From assembly GCA_018822665.1 (NCBI GenBank), contig JAHJJX010000033.1, positions 1 through 56,724 of the forward strand: a stretch of 56,724 bases of DNA, given 5' to 3'. The first letter of the stretch is position 1; the number at the start of each line of letters is the position of its first letter. Under the pieces are notes generated by a model. It worked only from the letters and a program-made list of their open reading frames with translations. It was not told the origin of the DNA and did no database searches. The DNA comes from a bacterium (lineage in GTDB: Bacteria > Campylobacterota > Campylobacteria > Campylobacterales > Sulfurimonadaceae). Of this stretch, positions 28,412 to 36,583 are shown one piece after another. Position numbers and translations under genes: made by a program.

Positions 28412-29347
28412 CTACTCTGAATAGGCACCAATTCCAACCAATCGCTCATATCGAGCATTCATTCGCTCTTCACTGTTCATATCACGAAGTTTTTGCAGTT
28501 CTGATAAAAAATAATCTGCTATAGCCTTCGCTCCGCCATCTTTATCTCTATGCGCACCAATCAACGGCTCATCAATCACATCATTGATAAGATTTAATTC
28601 TTTTAAATCTTCACTTGTAATCTTCATCGCATTTGTTGCCGCTTCCGCCTTGGTAGGATCATTCCACAAAATAGCTGAACATCCTTCGGGTGAAATAACA
28701 CTAAAAACAGAATATCGCATCATGGCCAATCTATCAGCGACACCAATGGCTAAGGCACCGCCACTTCCGCCTTCTCCAATAACTATTGAAATCGTTTCTG
28801 TATCAAGTTCTGATAATTCTAGCAGGTTTCTTGCTATTGCTTCACTTTGATTTCTCTCTTCGGCACCGAGTCCAGGATATGCGCCCGGAGTATCTATAAG
28901 CATTAAAAGAGGTATTTTAAATTTTTCAGCCATTTTAGCGGCACGAAGAGCTTTTCTATAACCCTCCGGATGCGGCATACCAAAGTTTCTCTTTAGCTTA
29001 TTTTTAGTACCTCGACCTTTTTGCTCTCCGATTACCATCACTTTTTCTTCACCGATATAACCAAGGTAACAAATAATAGCGGCATCATCGCTGAAATGTC
29101 TATCCCCGTGAATTTCATATTTATCACGCATAATTAAATTTATATAGTCAAGGGAATAAGGTCTGTCTTGATGACGAGCAAGTTGCAATTTTTGATATGG
29201 AGATAAATTCTTATATGTTTTTGATACTTCTTTATCCAAAGATTTTTGAAGTATCTCCACCGCATGACCATCATGACGAATCTGTGCAGAAACAATGTCC
29301 TCTTGAATATTCTTTATTTTTTGTTCAAAGTCTAAATATGTAGCCAA
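28412..29347 (-). CDS. accA: Acetyl-CoA carboxylase carboxyltransferase alpha subunit
   Basis: A 311-residue subunit that with AccD moves the carboxyl group from biotin to acetyl-CoA, the first step of fatty acid synthesis. Recognisable stretches: [40 protein letters not shown] and [20 protein letters not shown], with [12 protein letters not shown] following. Length is normal. It lies 15 bases after fabF, continuing the acpP-fabF-accA order I recall from Campylobacter. Confidence 0.96.
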   Translation of the reverse strand: MATYLDFEQKIKNIQEDIVSAQIRHDGHAVEILQKSLDKEVSKTYKNLSPYQKLQLARHQDRPYSLDYINLIMRDKYEIHGDRHFSDDAAIICYLGYIGEEKVMVIGEQKGRGTKNKLKRNFGMPHPEGYRKALRAAKMAEKFKIPLLMLIDTPGAYPGLGAEERNQSEAIARNLLELSELDTETISIVIGEGGSGGALAIGVADRLAMMRYSVFSVISPEGCSAILWNDPTKAEAATNAMKITSEDLKELNLINDVIDEPLIGAHRDKDGGAKAIADYFLSELQKLRDMNSEERMNARYERLVGIGAYSE

Positions 29348-29362
29348 CGTAAATCCTTAAAC

Positions 29363-30580
29363 TTAGATTTTTTTAAAGATAAGTACGCCGTTTGTTCCAC
29401 CAAAACCAAAAGAGTTACTCATTACTACATTTAAATCGGCTTTTCTAGCTTCATTAGGAACTATATCTAAATCACAATTTTCATCTGGTGTTTCATAATT
29501 AATCGTAGGAGGAATAATTCCATCTCTCATAGCCATTAAGCATGTAACAGCTTCTATACCGCCTGCAGCACCGAGACAGTGTCCAATTTGACCTTTTATA
29601 GAACTCATCGGAGGACAATTTTCTTTTCCTCCCAACAACTCTTTAACAGCTGCCGTTTCATTTTTATCATTAATCGGGGTACTTGTTCCATGTGCGTTTA
29701 CATAATCAATTTTTGGATAACCAGCCATCTTATGCGCAGCTTTCATAGCGCGAGCCGGACCATCAAGACTTGGTGTCGTAATATGATTTGCATCACCGCT
29801 TTCGCCAAATCCTATTATTTCACCATAAATATTTGCCCCGCGGGCAAGAGCATCTTCATAAACTTCTAAAACAAGAGCAGCAGCACCCTCTCCCATAACA
29901 AAGCCGTCTCTATTAGCATCAAACGGACGAGAAGCTTTTTTAGGCTCTTCATTTCTTGTAGACAAAGCTTTCATGGAGGCGAATCCACCTACACCGGCAC
30001 CCGTAACCGCTGACTCAGCAGAAACTACTAACATCTTATCGGCACCACCGCACATAATTGTTTTACACGCTTCAGAAATAGCATGCGTACCTGCAGCACA
30101 AGCTGTTACACTTGAAAGATTTGGGCCTTTCGTTCCATGTTCGATTGACACAAATCCGCCAAGCATATTTACAAGTGCGGAGGGAATAAAAAATGGAGAA
30201 ATTCTACGAGGACCTTTCGTTTCTATAATAATTGAGTTTTTTTCAATTGCCGGAAGACCACCGATTCCAGAACCTGCACTAATGCCAAATCTTTCCATAT
30301 CTGTATCTTCTTGTAAATGCGCATCCGCCATCGCTTCTTGCGCGGCTTTAAGTCCTAAGTGGATAAATCTATCCGCTTTTTTGACTTCTTTAGCATCCAT
30401 AACGGTTACCGGGTCAAAACCTTTTACCTCACCAGCAATTCTCACGCTATAATTCGTTGGATCAAAAATTGTTATTATATCTATACCGCAGACACCGTCA
30501 CATATAGCTTTAAAAGAAGTTTCTTTATCATGTCCAACTGCATTAATCATGCCCATACCCGTAACTACTATTCTTCTCAT
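29363..30580 (-). CDS. fabF: Beta-ketoacyl-ACP synthase II
   Basis: A 405-residue condensing enzyme for fatty acid elongation. Catalytic Cys in VTACAAGTHAI near residue 160, His in YVNAHGTSTP and His in IKGQIGHCLGAAG. The start was set at 30580 (MRRIVVTGMG), because GGGAGA lies seven bases upstream and the 13 in-frame residues above it are not part of the family. Confidence 0.96.
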   Translation of the reverse strand: MRRIVVTGMGMINAVGHDKETSFKAICDGVCGIDIITIFDPTNYSVRIAGEVKGFDPVTVMDAKEVKKADRFIHLGLKAAQEAMADAHLQEDTDMERFGISAGSGIGGLPAIEKNSIIIETKGPRRISPFFIPSALVNMLGGFVSIEHGTKGPNLSSVTACAAGTHAISEACKTIMCGGADKMLVVSAESAVTGAGVGGFASMKALSTRNEEPKKASRPFDANRDGFVMGEGAAALVLEVYEDALARGANIYGEIIGFGESGDANHITTPSLDGPARAMKAAHKMAGYPKIDYVNAHGTSTPINDKNETAAVKELLGGKENCPPMSSIKGQIGHCLGAAGGIEAVTCLMAMRDGIIPPTINYETPDENCDLDIVPNEARKADLNVVMSNSFGFGGTNGVLIFKKI

Positions 30581-30644
30581 TAAATATTCTCCCAAAAAAA
30601 TATAAAATACTTTTAACAACCAACTGCCATTACTGACTATTAAA

Positions 30645-30676
30645 AATATTTTACTACCCGAGGGTGCCCTCGGTAG
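30645..30676 (-). terminator. Hairpin between acpP and fabF
   Basis: On the minus strand a stem CTACCGAGGG / CCCTCGGGTAG (one unpaired base) is followed by TAAAATATTTTTAA. It starts 13 bases after the acpP stop and ends about 65 bases before fabF. It could terminate most acpP transcripts, allowing far more acpP than fabF message, as needed for an abundant carrier protein. Confidence 0.6.
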
Positions 30677-30688
30677 CTTATAAAGTTA

Positions 30689-30916
30689 TTATTTACTTTC
30701 TATATAAGTAACAACATCTCTAACAGTTTGAATTTTTTCTGCTTCATCATCAGGAATTTCAATATCAAACTTCTCTTCAAGAGCCATTACTAATTCAACA
30801 ACATCAAGGCTATCTGCACCTAAATCTTCAACGAACTTCGCATCTTCTTTTACTTCATCAGGGTTAACGCTTAACTGCTCAACCACTACCTCTTTAATAT
30901 CATCTATAAGTGCCAT
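30689..30916 (-). CDS. acpP: Acyl carrier protein
   Basis: A 75-residue acidic ACP that carries fatty acyl intermediates on a phosphopantetheine arm. The modified serine is in the invariant [22 protein letters not shown] precedes the ATG. The 127-base gap to fabG holds a likely minus-strand promoter (TACAAT near 30950). Confidence 0.97.
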   Translation of the reverse strand: MALIDDIKEVVVEQLSVNPDEVKEDAKFVEDLGADSLDVVELVMALEEKFDIEIPDDEAEKIQTVRDVVTYIESK

Positions 30917-31043
30917 TATAGCTCCTGTATTTAAGTATAAAATCTCGTAATTGTAGCATAATTAACTTAAGTAATTTAAAAACACAAGCATAACCATTTG
31001 ATATTTATACAAATTAACGTCTCGTTACATAAGAGAAAATCCC

Positions 31044-31790
31044 TTATGCCATATTCATCCCACCGTTTACTTTTAGCGTCTCGCCTGTAATGTAACTTGA
31101 ATGGTCTGACAATAAAAAAGCTGTTGCTTCTGCAACCTCTTTGGCATTGCCAAATCGTTTCATTGGAATCTTTGAAGTGAAAGATTCTTTCACTTCATCA
31201 CTCAGTATATCGGTCATCTCCGTAGCAATAAAACCCGGGGTAACTGTATTGTAACGAATGCCGCTTGTCGCGGCCTCGATTGCAAAACTTTTACTCATTG
31301 CAATCACTCCACCCTTGCTCGCTGCATAATTTGTTTGTCCGCCATTTCCTGTTTCACCGACGATAGAAGCAATATTTACAACTGAACCAAACTTTTTCTT
31401 TCTCATTACTTTCATAGCTTCCCTGCAACCGATAAAACACGAAGTCAAGTTTGCATTGATTACCGACATAAAATCTTCTGTTTTCATACGAAGCGCTAAT
31501 TTATCGTTTGTAATGCCCGCATTGTTTACAAGATATGAAAGTTCACCGTCACTGTCTACTATGATTTTAATTGCATCTATAAAAGCGTTCTCATCACTCA
31601 CATCAAATCCAATTACGGCAGCACTTCCGCCACTCGCTTCAATCGCTTCCTTGATAGCATCCGCTTCTTTTGCTCCGCTTCTATAGTTTATCCAAACTTT
31701 TAAACCAAATCCAGCCAATGTTTTTGCTATTTCAGCTCCTATTCCACGACTTGAGCCTGTTACTAAAACATTTTTGCCACTAAATTTCAT
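31044..31790 (-). CDS. fabG: 3-oxoacyl-ACP reductase
   Basis: A 248-residue short-chain dehydrogenase that reduces ketoacyl-ACP with NADPH. Cofactor motif VTGSSRGIGAEIA near residue 10, NNAGITND near 88, catalytic Ser near 139 and YAASKGG (Tyr/Lys) near 155. The final residues ETLKVNGGMNMA are typical. AAGAGGTATTTAT leads to the ATG. Confidence 0.96.
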   Translation of the reverse strand: MKFSGKNVLVTGSSRGIGAEIAKTLAGFGLKVWINYRSGAKEADAIKEAIEASGGSAAVIGFDVSDENAFIDAIKIIVDSDGELSYLVNNAGITNDKLALRMKTEDFMSVINANLTSCFIGCREAMKVMRKKKFGSVVNIASIVGETGNGGQTNYAASKGGVIAMSKSFAIEAATSGIRYNTVTPGFIATEMTDILSDEVKESFTSKIPMKRFGNAKEVAEATAFLLSDHSSYITGETLKVNGGMNMA

Positions 31791-32054
31791 ATAAATACCT
31801 CTTCTTAATAAATATAACTACACACACAGCCGAATCTTTCAAGAACAATACCAAATAGAAGCTTTAATTTAAAGAAAACTTTAAAAATAAACAAGAGTTA
31901 TCGGTCTCTTTTTCATACATATTAAAATTAAAATATTTACTTTCAAAGGCGAGGCTTAAAAGCCTCTACGCTTTTTATCAAGGGCGCATTTCAGGACTCA
32001 AGGTTTTCGCGAGGATTTACAAAGAGAAGAGTGGCGCAAGGTTGAGCAAATCTC
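31791..32054. other. Intergenic region between gpmI and fabG
   Basis: 264 bases on the 3' side of gpmI and 5' of fabG. It holds a 7-bp stem with a two-base loop at 31951-31966 (GAGGCTTAAAAGCCTC), possibly an end signal for gpmI. From about 31945 a plus-strand frame stays open into the gpmI 3' end with Lys/Arg/Leu-rich, protein-like content (SLYAFYQGRISGLKVFARIY), but no start codon or ribosome site is seen, so it is not called a gene. Confidence 0.4.
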
Positions 32055-33530
32055 TTAGACTAAACTTCGGTCCATCTCTTTTGGAATCTCAATATTCATA
32101 AGTTTTAAAATTGTAGGCGCTATATTGTTCAGTCCGCCAGATTCAACTTTGCTCACATTTTTTGCCATTACAAAACACCAGACTTTGCCGACAGTGTGAT
32201 TTGTTAAAATATTTCCATTATCATCTCGCATCTCTTCACAATTTCCATGATCCGAGGTAATAACCAAGGCATAGTCATTCTCTTTTGCTTTGGCGATTAT
32301 ACGTCCTAACTCCGTATCAACAGCCGTCACGGCTTTTTTTGCTGCTTCAAAATCTCCTGTATGTCCAACCATATCGCCGTTTGCAAAGTTTACAACGACA
32401 AAGTCATACGCATCATCCATAGCTTTAAGAACAGCTTCACCAACTTCCGCCGCACTCATTTCCGGTTTTTCATCATACGTTTTTACATTTGGAGAGGGGA
32501 TTAAAACTCTTGTTTCATTCTCATAAGGCTCATCTATTCCTCCATTTAAGAAAAAGGTAACATGAGCGTATTTTTCAGTTTCGGCTGTATGGAATTGTCT
32601 TAGTCCACATGCCGAAATAACTTCAGCTAAAGTATTTTTCGGTGCATCTTTCCTAAACAAAACCGGGTATGTAAAACTCTTATCGTACTCAGTTATCGTG
32701 GCAAGGTTGACCTTAATATGTTCTTTGGCAAATCCGCTGAAATTATTATCGCCAAGGGCAGAAACTATCTCCCTCATTCTATCGCTTCTAAAGTTTATAG
32801 TAAGAACGGCATCCCCGTTTTTAAAGCCCTCGTATCCTTCAAATGCTGCAGGTTCGACAAATTCATCTGTTTCGCCCAAGGCATACGATGCGCCTATATA
32901 TCCGGCAGGTTCAAACTCTGTTTTGGGAGTTGCATTTACAATGGCTTCATACGCTCTTTGAACTCTTTGCCAGCGGTTATCTCTATCCATTGCATAAAAA
33001 CGCCCGGAGATTGTCGCTATCTTAATTTTATCATTCAAATGATTTTCAATCTGCTCTATATACTTTCCTGCGGAGGTTGGAGAGACATCCCTTCCATCCG
33101 TGATAAGATGCAAGAAAACCTCTTTGTCGTTTCTTGCTGCAATCTCCGCAATTCCAATAAAATGGTCTATATGAGAGTGAACTCCGCCATCGCTCATCAG
33201 CCCTATAAGATGGAGTCTCTCTGAAGTTTTAAAAAGATTTTGCAAGGCTTCGTTATGCTCTAAAGTGTTCTCTGAAAGGGCTAAAGAAATTTTAACCAAA
33301 TCCTGATATAAAATTCTGCCGCTTCCTATACTCATGTGCCCAACTTCCGAATTACCCATTTGACCCTCAGGAAGCCCGACACTTAGTCCAAAAGTATCTA
33401 TTAAAGAGTGGGGAACCTCTCTAAAGAGCGTATTGTAAGTTGGTTTTGATGCGTTATAAAATGCGTTATACTCAGTTTTTGCGCAATAACCTATACCATC
33501 TGTAATAACTAAAATTGCTTTTTTCGTCAA
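32055..33530 (-). CDS. gpmI: 2,3-bisphosphoglycerate-independent phosphoglycerate mutase
   Basis: A 491-residue alkaline-phosphatase-superfamily enzyme interconverting 3-PG and 2-PG with metal ions. The phosphorylated Ser is in MGNSEVGHMSIGSGR near residue 61. Metal sites are in ITDGIGY at the start, NFANGDMVGHTGDFEAA near 400 and TSDHGNCEEM near 440. AAAGGAATAG precedes the ATG. It is transcribed divergently from mraY. Confidence 0.96.
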   Translation of the reverse strand: MTKKAILVITDGIGYCAKTEYNAFYNASKPTYNTLFREVPHSLIDTFGLSVGLPEGQMGNSEVGHMSIGSGRILYQDLVKISLALSENTLEHNEALQNLFKTSERLHLIGLMSDGGVHSHIDHFIGIAEIAARNDKEVFLHLITDGRDVSPTSAGKYIEQIENHLNDKIKIATISGRFYAMDRDNRWQRVQRAYEAIVNATPKTEFEPAGYIGASYALGETDEFVEPAAFEGYEGFKNGDAVLTINFRSDRMREIVSALGDNNFSGFAKEHIKVNLATITEYDKSFTYPVLFRKDAPKNTLAEVISACGLRQFHTAETEKYAHVTFFLNGGIDEPYENETRVLIPSPNVKTYDEKPEMSAAEVGEAVLKAMDDAYDFVVVNFANGDMVGHTGDFEAAKKAVTAVDTELGRIIAKAKENDYALVITSDHGNCEEMRDDNGNILTNHTVGKVWCFVMAKNVSKVESGGLNNIAPTILKLMNIEIPKEMDRSLV

Positions 33531-33560
33531 TTCTATTCCTTTAAACTAAAGATTTATGTG

Positions 33561-33566
33561 ATTATA
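33561..33566 (-). promoter_or_regulatory. -10 box of gpmI
   Basis: TATAAT on the minus strand, start predicted near 33554, giving a 24-base leader. It nearly abuts the mraY -10 on the other strand, so the two divergent promoters should compete for polymerase. Confidence 0.55.
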
Positions 33567-33567
33567 C

Positions 33568-33573
33568 TATAAT
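33568..33573 (+). promoter_or_regulatory. -10 box of mraY-murD
   Basis: TATAAT on the plus strand. Transcription would begin near 33580, which is downstream of the ATG at 33572; this argues against that ATG as the mraY start. Confidence 0.5.
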
Positions 33574-33619
33574 GTCGCTTTTAAAAAAACATGCCTTTAA
33601 TGAGGCTATAGGACAAATA

Positions 33620-34681
33620 TTGCTTTATTTGATACACGAATTATATGGAATCAATCTACTCGGATACATCACTATTAGAGCTGGAGTATCGTTTTTTCTC
33701 GCGCTGTTATTTACACTTTTTGTAATGCCTCGATTTATCAAATGGGCACAAAAAACTTCCAGTGTCCAGCCTATCAATAATTATGCTCCCGAAAGACATA
33801 AAACAAAAGCAAAGACTCCGACTATGGGAGGAATTGTTTTTATAGGCGCAACAGTTTTCGCATCTCTTTTAACGATAAAATTTTCAAATTTTTACGCAGT
33901 GGGCGCGATATTGACTCTTATTTTATTTGCACTTATCGGATTCAAAGACGACTATGCAAAAATCAAAAAAAATGAGAATTTGGCAGGCTTAAAAGCAAGA
34001 ACAAAACTCTTGCTTCAAGTTTTATCTGCACTCGCCATTGCGTGTTTTTTATATATATTTGCAGATTTCAACACGGAACTTTATCTTCCTTTTATCAAAA
34101 AACCTGTAATTGACATGGGTATATATGCACTTGTGCTCTGGTGTCTTGTCATCATTTCTACTTCAAATGCGGTAAATCTAACCGATGGGCTTGACGGTTT
34201 GGCAACCGTCCCTTCTATTGCAGCATTGGCATCTTTTAGTATTATTCTCTACATAACGGGTAATGTTACGATTAGCTCTTATCTTCTAATGCCCCATTTT
34301 GACGTAGGTGAAGTCGCGGTCGTTTCTAGTGCGCTTATGGGGGCATTAACCGGATTTTTATGGCACAACTGCCATCCGGCAGAAGTTTTTATGGGAGACA
34401 GCGGTTCTCTTACCATAGGCGCTTTTTTAGGCTATCTCGCCATCATCGGCAAAAGTGAGATTTTACTCCTTCTGATAGGCTCTATCTTTGTCATAGAAAC
34501 TCTTTCCGTAATTTTGCAGGTTGGAAGCTTTAAACTTCGCAAAAAAAGAGTCTTTTTAATGGCGCCGATTCATCATCATTTTGAGATGAAAAATTGGTCG
34601 GAAAATAAGATAATCGTAAGATTTTGGATTATTTCAATCTTATCCAACCTTATTGCCCTCATCACTCTAAAGATAAGATAA
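33620..34681 (+). CDS. mraY: Phospho-N-acetylmuramoyl-pentapeptide transferase
   Basis: An integral membrane enzyme making lipid I from UDP-MurNAc-pentapeptide and undecaprenyl phosphate. Ten helices; motifs KTPTMGG near residue 60, KARTKLLLQ, NAVNLTDGLDGLA near 190 and the MAPIHHHFEMKNWSE signature near 310. I place the start at TTG 33620 (protein MLYLIHELYGINLLGY, 353 residues): AGGA lies about 6 bases upstream and the length fits the family. The ATG at 33572 adds 16 atypical residues and lies inside the -10 box. The stop overlaps the murD ATG (TAATG). Confidence 0.93.
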   Translation: MLYLIHELYGINLLGYITIRAGVSFFLALLFTLFVMPRFIKWAQKTSSVQPINNYAPERHKTKAKTPTMGGIVFIGATVFASLLTIKFSNFYAVGAILTLILFALIGFKDDYAKIKKNENLAGLKARTKLLLQVLSALAIACFLYIFADFNTELYLPFIKKPVIDMGIYALVLWCLVIISTSNAVNLTDGLDGLATVPSIAALASFSIILYITGNVTISSYLLMPHFDVGEVAVVSSALMGALTGFLWHNCHPAEVFMGDSGSLTIGAFLGYLAIIGKSEILLLLIGSIFVIETLSVILQVGSFKLRKKRVFLMAPIHHHFEMKNWSENKIIVRFWIISILSNLIALITLKIR

Positions 34682-35883
34682 TGCAAAAAGTCTCCCTTTT
34701 CGGATATGGAAAAACAACAAAAGCTTTGGCAAAAATATTTCCACATGCCACGTTTTATGATGATAAAGTAAGCAAACCATTTAGAGATGAAAACGGTTAT
34801 ACGGTGAAACCTTCAAGCGATTTCAATCCAAAATATTCACAATTGGAGATACCCTCTCCAGGAATTGCTCCCTCCAACCCGCTGATACAAAAAGCACAGC
34901 ACCTTCTGAGTGAGTATGACTGTTTTGCAGACACGATGCCTCTAAGTATCTGGATAAGCGGAACAAACGGGAAAACAACCACAACACAAATGATGCAATA
35001 TCTCCTCAAAGACAAAGGGAGCCAAGAGGGTGGAAATATCGGAACCCCTTTGGGTGATTTAAATCCACATGCCTCTTTATGGATTTTAGAAACAAGTTCT
35101 TTTACCATGCACTACACAAAAATTGCAAGACCAAATATCTATGTGCTTCTGCCTATTACACCCGACCACATAAGCTGGCACGGAAGCATGGAATCCTACA
35201 TAGACGCAAAACTCAAACCTCTTGCGTCTATGAAAGAGGGGGAAGTTGCAATCATCCCACATGCCTACAAAGATGTCAAAACAAAGGCACATCTTATCAC
35301 CTACACAAATGAAAATGATTTGGCAGAGTATTTTGGCATAGACATAATGCAAATCAAATTTAAAGGCGCTTTTTTGCTGGATGCTCTTTTGGCAATGGCT
35401 GTGGATAAAATTCTTTTTGACACAATACGCTATGAAAATATCAACAGTTTCACCATTGAGGCTCATCGACAAGAAGAATTAAGAGACAGTAAAAATCGCC
35501 TGTGGGTCAATGATACGAAAGCAACAAATCTTGATGCAACGATTGCCGCACTTCAAAGATACAAAACTTCTTTTGTTCATCTTATCTTGGGCGGTGACGA
35601 CAAAGGTGTGGAACTCGATGCGTTGTTTGCTTTTTTGCAAACAATACAGGTAAAAATCTACAACATAGGTTCCAATAAAGACAAACTCTCTCTTCTCGCT
35701 AAAAAATATAAAATAAATTACCATACATGTAAAAATTTAAATGATTCCATCCGGCAAATAGACCTCCATCTAAAAGAAAATGAGGTTGCCCTGCTCTCCC
35801 CCGCGGCGGCAAGTCTTGACGAATTTAGTTCTTATGTACAAAGAGGAGATGAATTCAAGGAAGCCGTGGCAAACATAAGCTAA
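34681..35883 (+). CDS. murD: UDP-N-acetylmuramoylalanine-D-glutamate ligase
   Basis: A 400-residue Mur ligase adding D-Glu to UDP-MurNAc-Ala. N-terminal Rossmann segment KVSLFGYGKTTKALAKIF, ATP loop WISGTNGKTTTTQM near residue 98, LPITPDHISWHGSM in the central domain and VNDTKATNLDATIAAL in the C-terminal domain. The start at 34681 is chosen because it overlaps the mraY stop; 19 upstream in-frame residues are mraY sequence in another frame. It is shorter than the E. coli enzyme (438). Three CCACATGCC tags are in the gene. Confidence 0.95.
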   Translation: MQKVSLFGYGKTTKALAKIFPHATFYDDKVSKPFRDENGYTVKPSSDFNPKYSQLEIPSPGIAPSNPLIQKAQHLLSEYDCFADTMPLSIWISGTNGKTTTTQMMQYLLKDKGSQEGGNIGTPLGDLNPHASLWILETSSFTMHYTKIARPNIYVLLPITPDHISWHGSMESYIDAKLKPLASMKEGEVAIIPHAYKDVKTKAHLITYTNENDLAEYFGIDIMQIKFKGAFLLDALLAMAVDKILFDTIRYENINSFTIEAHRQEELRDSKNRLWVNDTKATNLDATIAALQRYKTSFVHLILGGDDKGVELDALFAFLQTIQVKIYNIGSNKDKLSLLAKKYKINYHTCKNLNDSIRQIDLHLKENEVALLSPAAASLDEFSSYVQRGDEFKEAVANIS

Positions 35884-35901
35884 CTTTCAGCGCGCAAGGG
35901 C

Positions 35902-35907
35902 TATAAT
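35902..35907 (+). promoter_or_regulatory. -10 box of the tRNA-Phe pair
   Basis: TATAAT followed by TGCGCTC. The GC-rich stretch between -10 and the predicted start near 35914 is typical of stringently controlled stable-RNA promoters. Confidence 0.55.
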
Positions 35908-35923
35908 TGCGCTCTTTAAAAGT

Positions 35924-35999
35924 GGCCAATTAGCTCAGTCGGTAGAGCAAGTGACTGAAAATCACTGTGTCCTTGGTTCGATTCCGAGATTGGCCACCA
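35924..35999 (+). tRNA. tRNA-Phe (GAA), first copy
   Basis: 76 bases including encoded CCA. Acceptor stem GGCCAAT / ATTGGCC, D-loop TTAGCTCAGTCGGTAGAGCA, anticodon loop CTGAAAA with anticodon GAA, T-loop GGTTCGATTCC. All arms pair. Confidence 0.95.
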
Positions 36000-36029
36000 C
36001 CTCTTTTAAAGACTTCCAAATTTTATTAT

Positions 36030-36105
36030 GGCCAATTAGCTCAGTCGGTAGAGCAAGTGACTGAAAATCACTGTGTCCTTGGTTCGATTCCGAGATTGGC
36101 CACCA
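36030..36105 (+). tRNA. tRNA-Phe (GAA), second copy
   Basis: Identical to the first copy over all 76 bases, 30 bases downstream and presumably on the same transcript. The IS30-type remnant starts 28 bases after its 3' end. Confidence 0.95.
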
Positions 36106-36133
36106 CTTTTAAACTATCAACTTTATAACTTTC

Positions 36134-36583
36134 CGCCAATTCAAATAGTAACTACAACACCTGTTAAACCGCTGCATAAGATTTCGTAATTGTATCGAAA
36201 AATACTTCCGCAGGCGTTTTGTATCCAAGTGTCTTTCTCGGTCTTGTTTTTAATCTATTATTCTGTACATCAACAATTTGTTCATCTGTAATATTTTTAA
36301 ACTCTGTCATTTTTGGAAAATATTCTCTAATTAATCCATTGGTATACTCGTTAAGAACTCTTTGTGCCGTTGTCGCTAGTGATTGTAAGTGTTTTGGCTT
36401 GAGTAAATGGATAATCGCATCTGTTACGACTCTTGCCTGTTTTGCTTCCACTTTCTTCATCAGAGTGAACTTTGAATTTCTATCAACTAAAGTAACGCTG
36501 GCTTGATGATGATTTTTGCCAATTATAGTGTCTGCTTCCCAATCACCAACTCTAGATTTATCTTCTACGACAGATGGTCTCAT
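36134..36583 (-). mobile_element. IS30-family element remnant
   Basis: Contains a terminal-repeat-like end at 36134-36162 (cgccaattcaaat, six bases, tacaacacct) directly after a broken transposase gene. The other end is not recognisable: similarity stops at about 36580, where the EAL gene begins. A related solo end occurs at 54275-54303. Confidence 0.65.
36164..36583 (-). pseudogene. IS30-type transposase fragment
   Basis: 139 codons remain of an enzyme of about 300 or more. The frame starts at RPSVVEDKSRVGDWEADTII, which includes the first catalytic Asp, and ends with the family tail RLKTRPRKTLGYKTPAEVFF. The N-terminal DNA-binding half is missing. In the middle the text jumps from LLKPKHLQSLATT to AQRVLNEYTNGLIREYF, so the segment with the second catalytic Asp is deleted while the catalytic Glu remains. 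It cannot be active. Confidence 0.8.

Noticed and set aside
29973-30452. 159-codon plus-strand ORF inside fabF
   Set aside because: Entirely antisense to a highly conserved fabF; content rich in Ser/Pro/Ala typical of a shadow frame.
32718-33224. 168-codon plus-strand ORF inside gpmI
   Set aside because: Antisense shadow of a conserved enzyme; no start signal and no domain.
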